A stretch of DNA of 64,000 nt from NCBI GenBank assembly GCA_964017045.1, contig OZ024808.1, forward strand, positions 7,449,284 to 7,513,283. Direction: 5' to 3'. Both the position numbers and the translations under genes were made by a program. Shown in pieces: positions 12,901 to 24,900 of this stretch; position 1 is the first letter of the stretch, and every line of letters starts with the position of its first letter. Under the pieces are notes generated by a model. It worked only from the letters and a program-made list of their open reading frames with translations, was not told the DNA's origin and did no database searches. This DNA is from Omphiscola glabra (Eukaryota; Mollusca; Gastropoda; Lymnaeidae).

Positions 12901-15900
12901 GCAGTGGGGGCCGAAAATCCCAACCCGCCATAGAAAGAAAAGGATGGGGGGGGGGGGCGGGGTTACCAGGGCGGACCGCCAGGTCGACTCGATTTTTTCG
13001 CCACTGACCTTGCCCAAGCGAACATCGGGAATACACCCTTTCACGTACGGTGACACCTTGTTTAGAAAATATTAACTGTTTAAAATGAACCGCATTAGAT
13101 TAACAACACGTGACAATGGATAGAAAACATATCGACAAAGTAAAAGGATACCAACAGCTAGTTATATTAACAACATTTCAATTAATTTTACTATGAAATT
13201 TATGTACAAATGTAAAATCTAATATACAGGAATAGACATTACATTAACAGCAAATGAAAAAGTATAATTCTTCAAAGATACGCGTGTGTATATATGTACA
13301 TGTATATATATCACACACATACAGAGTAAAATATTATTCAGCTGCTATACGTATATGAAGTTCCTTAAATGTCTAGGAAATCCAGCATAAATCACTCCCT
13401 GCTGAGAAAGCTGCCGGCGTATTTATAGGAAGCGAGTTAGAACCCTCTAGACAAAAAATTCTATTAATTGCATTACCCGATAGAATACTTAAGGGATAAA
13501 CTAGAACGTAAACACGTGCTATAACAGCCGCCTCCCACCCCCACCCCCACACCCCCCTTTTTTAATGAAGAAATTGTCTGAAAGAAACACGAGACACAGT
13601 CCGGTAACCGGTAACATCATTGTCTCAACTGTAGTTCATAGCCGTGACTTCATTGTCTTAACAGTATATCATAACAGTGACATCATTGTCTCAACAGTAT
13701 ATCATAGCACTGACACCATCGTCTCAGCAGTAGTTCATAGGACTGACACCATTGTCACAACAGTATACCATAGCACTGACACCATTGTCTCAACAGTAAA
13801 TCAAAGCACTGACACCATTGTCTCAGCAGAATATTATAGCACTGACACCATTGGCTAAACACTTTTTCCATTCACCGAACGCCTACTGCCAGTCTCTCTT
13901 GTCTATACAATCTCGTATCATTTGTTGTTTAGATGGAACTTGTGATGAACTCCTACTGCCAGTCTCACTTGTCTATACAATCTCGTATCATTTGTTGTTC
14001 AGATGGAACTTGTGATGAACGCCTACTGCCAGTCTCAGCTTGGCCCCGACTATTCGATTCAGATTGGTGTGTTCCATGAGCTGTCAGAAGGCGAGAAGGT
14101 GGTCTTTGAAATGCAGATCCTCACCATGTTGTGTTTGGGCTTTTCAATGGCTCTTGTCCCCGCCATGTACATATATGGGCTTATATCTGAGAGGGCTGTA
14201 AGTCTGTTATTTACATTCCTCTAATTTTATTCCGGTCCGAAGTATTTCATAACTTCCAATATCTTTATATATATATAAATATATATATAAATATAATATA
14301 TATATATATATATAAATATATAGAGAGATATATATATAGCTATGGACGTTATCGTAAGATAAATAAATACTTGCTTAAGGTAACCAAAACGCAATGAAAT
14401 TCGAACCATTGAAACAAAGCTAAGAAACCATTTGTAGATGAAGCATAAGTGTTGTGACAACAAATAAGATTACGACAAACAAGATGGAAATGCGAGTAGA
14501 ATAAAAAAAAGTCTTTAATAATAAAAAAAAAAGTAGGCCCAAGTCTCACTGTTATATGACATAGAATCAAACACGGACATGGAATGCTAAGCTGGACAGA
14601 TTTAGAAGATGTGACCATTAATTAAAGTTTTAATCTGGAATCGCTGCTCATGTACATGACAAAAGCGTCCGGGAATTTCATTGTAAGACTTGAACAAAAG
14701 TAACTGTTTGACATTGAGTCGTAGAGAGTATGAATAATTTTTTCTTAGCCTAAGCAAAAACAATTTTCCGAGATCGTTAGAGAGTTGTTTTTTTTTTTAA
14801 AAATTGTAATCCCTATTTGAAGACATTCTTTTCTGTCACAGACCGGAGCTAAACACTTGCAGGCTTTGAGTGGCGTTAATCCATTTGCCTACTGGCTGGG
14901 GTGCTTTGCCTTTGACGCGCTCCTCTTAACCATCAACGCCGTCACCATCATCATAGCGTTCACGTACAATCCTGGGGTCTACATCAGCCAAGGCAGATGG
15001 GTGTTGACCTCACTGGTCATGATGGCCTTCGTCATGACCACCTTCCCGCATCTGTATGCCGTTCAGGTCGTCTTCAAAAATGCGGCCAATGGCGTGCTCA
15101 CCATACTGTCCTTCAATGTATTTGTAGGTAACGTCTGGAGTCTGTCTTGTTTAGAGCGTAGTCCGTTAAGCTGGGTATCTGTAGTGTGCCCTGTAAATTA
15201 GGAAAATTTACCAGTCCTGGGAAAATGACTAAAAGATGATTTTTGGCGCATACTTGTATTCGGGGTTTCTTTCAGTCAATTTTGAGGGGGGCATTATAAA
15301 CTTTCGTTTGGGAAGCGCCAAAATAAGCCACTACAATAAACAAGGACATCTCTAACTCCGCACCAGCCAAAAATGAACTGCCGGTAAATTTATTCCAGTC
15401 GTGTCACCCTGGAAATTGTGCTTTTTGCCCTAGCTTAGTCTCGCCCCTTAAATCTTTATACTCCCCAGAAAGTGTTTGATAAATTCAAAATACAAGAATT
15501 CATTTCAGCACTTAAACGAATTTAGCTTTTCAACATTCTACACTTTATAATTGGCGAGCAATGAGAGATGATAGCTAAAAATGTAGGAGTCACTTATCCT
15601 GAGAGCCATCGTGTGTGCCCAGCAACCAGCTGCAGGGGAAAAAGGGGGGGGGGCGGATATTTCCGCGGTTTGTAGTTGTGGAAACATTTTAAACCCTTTA
15701 TATCAACATCGCTTATGTTTGTGGCTTGGAAATTCTTCGGACGGCTAACTGACCCGCTTACCATCCACCTATCGAGATGAAACTTGGCACATAGATTCAT
15801 TTCCGCTGACGATACATTCTCTCAAAATTTTTAGCCCCATCGACTATGCCATTTTTTCCCTGTTTTTCAAGGGGAAGTTGAAGGAATATGATTTCACGAA

Positions 15901-18900
15901 ACAAAATTCCCGTGGAAGCAAGAACGCTTAGAGCTCTATTTCTAGGCAGTGTAAGGTCGTTGATGGATTACAGCATGCCAGTCCAATCTTGTACAAGCAA
16001 GACGCATTGGAAAAGTTGGGCTGAATCCAGAATACGGCTCTGAGATACATCTGTGGCACATTCAGGACCACACCCACGGCTGCTGTAGAGGTCTTGGCCA
16101 ATGTAGAGCCACTATAAGGATATAAGGGGGGAAAAAGCAATACCGAATACCGTAGAGAGGTACCAACGGCTAAACGAGAAGGAACCATCGTTCCAGATGC
16201 AGAACAACTGGGTGGCGGGCAGGCGACTTAAGATATCCTCATTCATGCACCAGGTCGTGGAGCTTGAAATGACAGTCGACCTGCCCCAGAATAGAGAACG
16301 TCTGATCCTAATCCCAGTCAATCCGCCATACGTGGAACCGTCACGTCCCTTTATACATTTGGCCTTGACCGATGCAGCATTGACGAGGCGCAGCTATGAA
16401 CATGTTCAGAAAGTGGTTGCCATGGAGACCATGGCTTGGTATTCCAACATACCAGTGAAAGTGTTCACGTACGGCGCTGCCGATCTGAGAGAAAGATATG
16501 CTGGGTATGGTGCGCTCATACTATACCAGCAAGGGGGCCACCAAATAAAGAACTCTCGGGGCGCTGTGGGACTACAGCATCAAACGTGTACCACACATTG
16601 AAGGAGAGGGACTTGCGGGGCTCGATGTGATCGTGTACTCGGACTCAAGATCTGCTCTTTTGGGGAAGAGATCAGGTACCACTCACCAAGTTGACATCAT
16701 CATTGATGACGTGTGCAAGATCGGTGAACAAGGAGGAATATGTAACAGTGCAATGGATCACGGGCAACGTCAGTGGCAATGAGAAAGTGGACACTCTGGC
16801 AAAAACCGGGGCTGCCCAGCCCCAGCCAGAAGTGCCAATAACTTATTTGGGAATAAAGAGCTGGCCGGCAGACCACTTCTGGTCGAAGTGTTACAGGCAA
16901 ATGGTAGACAACACGACTGCCAGAGGCAGGCGTCTTTTCTAATTGGCTGACTCCTAGCAGACAGGACCCATGGTAAAGGGTTAGTGACGCAGATGCGCCC
17001 ATAGCACTGCCCCATAGGCACTTACTTCTGGCGGCTAGACAACAACAGGGACCCTACCTGCCGGCATTGCAGCCTGGTCCCGGAGACACTAGCGCACCTG
17101 TTGACCGAATGTCCCTCACTAGATGTCCCGGGGGAAGCCAGGGCGGTGGGAGATTCCTACGTGAGGAACATGTTGTATGGCTCAGCTCAGCAGATGGCGC
17201 TGGTAGCCAATGTACTAGCCGGGGTCATAAGAGTGTAATCTCAGACCTTCAACAGAATATAATGTGTGAGAGTACACAGATTACTGATAGTTAATGTCCA
17301 TAACCTGTGTGGGTGTGTGTGTCTGCTGCGGTGAACGGACAAATCAAAGCAGGCTATAATGTAGAGAATGTAATCTCTTATTTTAATGCATGGCTCGTTG
17401 ACAAACAGTGCACAACAAAGGACGATACCATTACTTAAATACTCAAGAACGATACCCAAACTAGTGTCACTTACAAATAGTAATTTATTAAGATATTTTT
17501 TACAATAGAAAATCAAGTAGAATAAAACTCAATGAATGATTCTTTTACACCCCCACCCAACCCCCCCTTTCCAAATGAACTCATGGCGTAATGCTACCTT
17601 CGATAGGCCCTGGGTACAAGGCCCTGGGTACAAGGCCCTGGGTACAAGGTCCTGGGTACAAGGCCCTGGGTACAAGGTCATGGGTACAAGGTCATGGGTA
17701 CAAGGCCCTGGGTCCTGGGTACAAGGTCCTGAGTACAAGGCCCTGGGTACAAGGTCCTGGGTACAAGGTCCTGGGTACAAGGCCCTGGGTACAAGGCCCT
17801 GGGTACAAGGTCCTGGGTACAAGGTCATGGGTACAAGGCCCTTGGTCCTGGGTACAAGGTCCTGAGTACAAGGCCCTGGGTACAAGGTCCTGGGTACAAG
17901 GCCCTGGGTACAAGGCCCTGGTTACAAGGCCCTGGGTACAAGGTCATGGGTACAAGGTCATGGGTACAAGGCCCTGGGCCCTGGGTACAAGGTCCTGAGT
18001 ACAAGGCCCTGGGTACAAGGCCCTGGGTACAAGGTCCTGGGTACAAGGTCATGGGTACAAGGCCCTGGGTCCTGGGTACAAGGTCCTGAGTACAAGACCC
18101 TAGGTACAAGACGCGCGTTACATCTTTGTGTTATTTTCTGCGTTGTGCCTTCCCTTACATGACTCGAAAATAGACTAGCCTGAGCTGCCCTTACATGACT
18201 GGGCAATAACCTAGCCTGAGCTGCCCTTACATGACTCGAAAATAGACTAGCCTGAGCTGCCCTTACATGACTGGACAATAGACAAGCCTGGGCTATCCTA
18301 ACATGACTGGGCAATAACCTAGCCTGAGCTGCCCTTACATGACTGGACAATAGACAAGCCTGGGCTATCCTAACATGACTGGACAATAGACTAACCTGAG
18401 CTACCCTTACATGACTGGACAATAGACTAACCTGAGCTACCTTTACGTGACTGGGCAACAGACTAGCCTGGGCTACCGGACTCACCTTTACATCTAATGA
18501 TAAGAGTCAACTCTGATCTGCCGTTAATCACGCTTCAGGTATGCTTGCTGGAATCATCCTGTTTGTAGTCAAAGGGTTTTTTGAAGGCAACGCTTACATC
18601 TCTGCCGCTCATTGGACTTTAGTGTTCCTGTCACCCAACTACACTCTGATGGCCTGCCTACTGTCGTTTACTATGTTGTCACAGAGCGCTTCCAAAGACG
18701 GTAAGATCTCAAAAGGGTGTGTCGTGGCGGTGGATAGGGGAGGAATGCATGTTTACTGTTGAAGCTATCTATTAGAAGCTAACTATTAGAAGCCAACTAT
18801 TAGAAGCTATTAGAAGCTAACTGTTAGACACTAACTATTAGACGCTAACTATTAGAAGCCAACTCTAGTGAAGGCTAACAACTGAAAGGAATGATTAGGA

Positions 18901-21900
18901 GCTGTTAAAAGCTTTCCATCAGATGTTGGCCAAAAGAAAGAAATGTGGATGCCAGGGAAAAAAATCTCTCTTTGTCTCTCCCTCTTTCTCTCCTTTGCTC
19001 TCTCCCTCCCTCCCTCCCCTTCTCTCTCTCTCCCTCCCTCCCCTTCCTCCCTCCATACATCCGACGCATTGAATGCCCACCTCCACGATGGACGTCCAAT
19101 GCAATGAAAGGCGTCCATCCTAACGATGACAACTGTCCATTAAAAAATCGAATGGTATATGCTTTCAGCGTCAGTGTTCACGCAGTTAAGAGAAAAAGTT
19201 TTAGGATCGAATCTCCTGGACCAGCTGTTGGCATTTGGTGCAGTCTTTCTGGCATCCTGGATTGTGATTGCATTGACTGAATATCGGGTAGATAGGATCT
19301 TGTGGTAAGTGGTCCCTTCAATGATTGAGTAGTGAGATGATTAGATCTTGTGGTAGGTGGTTACTTCAAAGATTGGATATCGAGTAGACAGGATCTTGTG
19401 GGCAGTGGTTCCTTCTATGATTTAATATCAATTAAACAGGATCTTGTGGTAAGTGGTTCCTACATAGACTGAATATCAGGTTTGGTAATAGTCGTCTTTT
19501 TTGGTAACGCTTAAATGCAAATATATAGTAACATGACACGTCCAACTAACTGTACCCACCTTTTGCATATTACATGACACGTCCAACTAACTGTACCCAC
19601 CTTTTGCATATTACATGACACGTCCAACTAACTGTACCCACCTTTTGCATATAACATGACACGTCCAACTAACTGTACCCACCTTTTGCATATAACATGA
19701 CACGTCCAACTAACTGTACCCACCTTTTGCATATAACATGACACGTCCAACTAACTGTACCCACCTTTTGCATATAACATGACACGTCCAACTAACTGTA
19801 CCCACCTTTTGCATATTACATGACACGTCCAACTAATTGTACCCACCTTTTGCATATTACATGACACGTCCAACTAATTGTACCCACCTTTTGCATATTA
19901 CATGACACGTCCAACTAACTGTACCCACCTTTTGCATATTACATGACACGTCCAACTAATTGTACCCACCTTTTGCATATTACATGACACCATCCAACTA
20001 ATTGTACCCACCTTTTGCATATTACATGACACGTCCAACTAACTGTACCCACCTTTTGCATATTACATGACACGTCCAACTAACTGTACCCACCTTTTGC
20101 ATATAACATGACACGTCCAACTAACTGTACCCACCTTTTGCATATAACATGACACGTCCAACTAACTGTACCCACCTTTTGCATATAACATGACACGTCC
20201 AACTAACTGTACCCACCTTTTGCATATTACATGACACGTCCAACTAATTGTACCCACCTTTTGCATATTACATGACACGTCCAACTAATTGTACCCACCT
20301 TTTGCATATTACATGACACGTCCAACTAACTGTACCCACCTTTTGCATATTACATGACACGTCCAACTAATTGTACCCACCTTTTGCATATTACATGACA
20401 CGTCCAACTAATTGTACCCACCTTTTGCATATTACATGACACCATCCAAATAGCTGTACCCACCTTTTGCATATTACATGACACCATCCAACTAATTTTA
20501 CCCACCTTTTGCATATTACATGACACCATCCAAATAGCTGTACCCACCTTTTGCATATTACATGACACCATCCAAATAGCTGTACCCACCTTTTGCATAT
20601 TACATGACACCATCCAAATAGCTGTACCCACCTTTTGCATATTACATGACACCATCCAAATTGCTGTACCCACCTTTTGCATATTACATGACACCATCCA
20701 AATAGCTGTACCCACCTTTTGCATATTACATGACACCATCCAAATAACTGTACCCACCTTTTGCATATTACATGACACCATCCAAATAGCTGTACCCACC
20801 TTTTGCATATTACATGACACCATCCAAATAGCTGTACCCACCTTTTGCATATTACATGACACCATCCAAATAGCTGTACCCACCTTTTGCATATTACATG
20901 ACACCATCCAAATAGCTGTACCCACCTTTTGCATATTACATGACACCATCCAAATAGCTGTACCCACCTTTTGCATATTACATGACACCATCCAAATAGC
21001 TGTACCCACCTTTTGCATATTACATGACACCATCCAAATAGCTGTACCCACCTTTTGCATATTACATGACACCATCCAACTAATTGTACCCACCTTTTGC
21101 ATATTACATGACACCATCCAACTAACTGTACCCACCTTTTGCATATTACATGACACCATCCAACTAACTGTACCCCCCTCATTACCCCATTACATGACAC
21201 CATCCAACTAACTGTACCCACCTCATTACCCCATTACATGACACCACCCAACTAGCTGTACCCACCACATTACCCCATTACATGACACCATCCAACTAAC
21301 TGTACCCACCTCATTACCCCATTACGTGACACCACCCAAGTAGCTGTACCCACCTCATTACCCCATTACATGACACCACCTTACCTCTTACCCACAGCAA
21401 GAATATGTATAATTCCCTCTGCATTTACATACAGTTAATGAAAACCCCTGATGTTTCATTAGGTACAGGCTATGCATGAGTATCATAGTCAATTCAAACA
21501 CAAGCAATAGCGTCTCGTATGCTGAGAAGGGCCAGCTGCAAGAAGATGATGATGTACAGAGGGAAAGGGAGAGAATTCGAACTACCCCAATACAGGACCT
21601 TTGCCGTGACAGTTAGTTTCGTTTAGTTACCGAGATGTTAAGTTTAAATACCGAGATGTTAAGTTTAAATACCGAGATTTTAAGTATAAATACCGAAATG
21701 TTAAGTTTAAATACCGAAATTTTAAGTATAAATACCAAGATGTTAAGTTTAAATACCGAAATTTTAAGTATTAATACCGAGATGTTAAGTTTAAATACCG
21801 AAATTTTAAGTATGAATACCGAGATGTTAAGTTTAAATGCCAAAATTTTAAGTATAAATACCGAGATGTTAAGTTTAAATACCGAGATGTGTTGAGCTTA

Positions 21901-24900
21901 ACTGTCGAGATGTGTTTAATTTAAAGACGGAAAAGTTTTGAGTTGAAATAGAGACATGTGCTTTGTTTAGATACCCGTATGCTTTTAGTTTAATTACTGA
22001 AGTGTGTTAAGGTAAATACCGAGATATGGGACAGGTTTTGTTTTCCGTTTAATTCTGTGATAGGGTTTAATAACAATATGCAATGTTTTTTATATACTGT
22101 GACAGTTTTGTTTACTACTGTGGCAGTTTTGTTTACTGATGTGGCAGTTTTGTTTACTACTGTGGCAGTTTTGTTTACTACTGTGGCTGTTTTGTTTACT
22201 GCTGTGACAGTTTTTTTACTGCTGTGGCAGTTTTGTTTACTGCTGTGACAGTTTTGTTTACTACTGTGACAGTTTTGTTTACTACTGTGACAGTTTTTTA
22301 TATTACTGTGACAGTTTTGTTTACTACTGTGACAGGTTTCTTGAGTACATTGACAGTTTTCTTGAGTACAGTGACAGATTTGTTTGGCAATGTGTATGTT
22401 CATGCCTAATCCTTAAAGACAAACAGCGTTTGTTTTACTGAACTGGATTGATCCCACACATCGTCAACAGCCCACGGATGAAACTACTTAAAAACCAATG
22501 TTATTTTCCAGACTCCATCGTTTTCAAAAATCTGCAGAAGAGGTTCAGGGTCAGGTGCCACTGCTTCGTTGCCGTCCACTCGTCAAGCCTGGCGCTTCCG
22601 GAGGACGAATGTTTAGGACTGCTGGGACAAAATGGCGCCGGCAAATCGACCACCTTTAAAATGCTGACAGGGGATCACATGGTGTCCGGCGGGGACGCCT
22701 TTGTCAAGGGTTACAGCATTAAATATAATATGAAGAAAGTAGGCCCCGGCAGAAATTATCGTTAGGCCGAATTCTTTACATTCATGGTTCATTTACATTT
22801 CATCTCTAGTAACGTTAAACTTTACATTCATGGTTCATTTACATTTCATCTCTAGTAACGTTAAACTTTACATTCATGGTTCATTTACATTTCATCTCTA
22901 GTAACGTTAAACTTTACATTCATGGTTCATTTACATTTCATCTCTAGTAACGTTAAACTTTACATTCATGGTTCATTTACATTTCATCTCTAGTAACGTT
23001 AAACTTTACATTCATGGTTCATTTACATTTCATTTCTAGTAACGTTAAACTTTACATTCATGGTTCATTTACATTTCATCTCTAGTAACGTTAAACTTTA
23101 CATTCATTGTTCATTTACATTTCATCTCTAGTAACGTTAAACCATTGGTCCCTAACATCTCTAGTAACGTTAAACCGTTGGTCCCTAACATCTCTAGTAA
23201 CGTAAACCGTTGGTCCGTAACATCATTCATCAGTGATCGCAACTATCATTCACCGTTTATCCCTATTATCATCCACCAGTTATCCCAAATATTATCCACC
23301 AGTGATCGCAACTATCATTCACCGTTTATCCCTATTATCATTCACAGTTATCCTTACTATAATGAACCTGTAATCCCTACTATCTCACACCATTTATCCC
23401 TACTATCATTGACCAGTTATAAACTGCTATCAGACACCAGTAATCAATACTTTTATACACCTGTCATCCCGACTATCATTCCCAAAGTCCTTATTCTCAT
23501 TGCCTAGTAATAACTACAATCATTCAACAGTCTTAACTATACTTTCTTTACAATTATCCCTACCATCATTCACCATTGATTCCTTCTATAATACACTTTT
23601 TATCAATCCCTACTTTCATTCACTATAAATCCATCAGCTTATCGCCACGCACCTTTGGACTCTAGTATCATTCATAATATCCCTACTTATCATTCTCCTG
23701 GTAACCCAAAATAATCTCCCCTATCCAGATCCATGCCATGATGGGCTACTGCCCCCAGCACGATGCCCTGCACGACGCACTTACGGGCACAGAGACCTTG
23801 TATCTCTACGGTAGACTGAGGGGCGTGCCTGAGGAAAGCCTGAAGCCGGTCACCGATGCCATCATTGACTTTGTGACACTCCGGCCTCATGAAAACAAGC
23901 TGACTGTCAAATACAGGTAAATATTACCTATAAAACAAGCTGACTGTCAAATACAGGCAAATACTACCTATAAAACAACCTGACTGTCAAATACAGGTAA
24001 ATATTACCTATTTAAAGATAAGCTGACTGTCAAATACAGGTAAATACAACCAGTGGTCTGATTCAAATAATATTTCAACCGGTGATCTGCCCTAATGACC
24101 GGTTGTAATATTTGTTGTTTAAATAGCAATGAATGGAGATGTAGTTTATAATTTCATGATATTAATGTAATAAGACACACAAATTGATTATAATAGGAAG
24201 AAAATTGCAAAAAAAAATTCATTAATAAACATTATACCAGGCAACAACAACAAGAAAAGAATTTAATTATTTCTAAAGATATTTCCATAACGAGCTCGTT
24301 GCACTTTACAAAAATTAGGCGCCGTTTTCGCTGACACCCCATCCGTTTCCAAGCATTACTAATGAAAAAGAAAGGATTAATTGTCGGTGGTGACAAGTCT
24401 GTAATTTTAAGAACAAGCTTTTGGTCTTGTACAAACGACGCCAAACCGGGTAAATGTGGAGAGCAAAGAGTTCCAGACTTATGGCGCCTTGACACCGCAC
24501 GGCATGAACGTCATGTTCTCATTCGCTTGTTAAACCTTTTCGCCGCCCCCTCCTCGGTACGGCCAATAGCAGTGGGCTTACTTTTCCTCTCTTCCGTCCA
24601 ATTTTGCCTGAATTTAATCTCTAACCCACATATCTTCCTCTTGCTATCCTCTCAGATATTACATTTCAGCTAAACGTTGTTGTGTTTGTTTGTTTTTAAT
24701 ATATATAGTCTTAACTGTTTGTTCGCTGACGAAGGCTTCTTGCCGACACGTTGTTTGTTTTGTTGCGTCCTTTTTTTTTTTCAGGTTTTCCCAACTTTGT
24801 TTCGCTCCTTTCCTTTTAAGAAAAATCTATGGGTAACTTGGAATATAACACAGCTGGTGGGCGTATCACCTCGAACCGTCTTGCTGTTGTGTTTGCTGTT

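Noticed and set aside
12745..13075. Opposing frames of 90-103 codons
   Set aside because: They lie in a dispersed repeat with G homopolymers. No splice phase fits the ABCA gene and the sequence recurs near 29100.
19172..19280. Frame reading [19 protein letters not shown]
   Set aside because: It is out of phase with exons 11 and 13. The frame [20 protein letters not shown] from the acceptor at 19168 joins both neighbours and gives the family motif.
20350..21221. Minus-strand frames of about 270 codons
   Set aside because: They arise from the 42-bp block of the minisatellite between exons 12 and 13 of the ABCA gene. Each residue block repeats every 14 codons.
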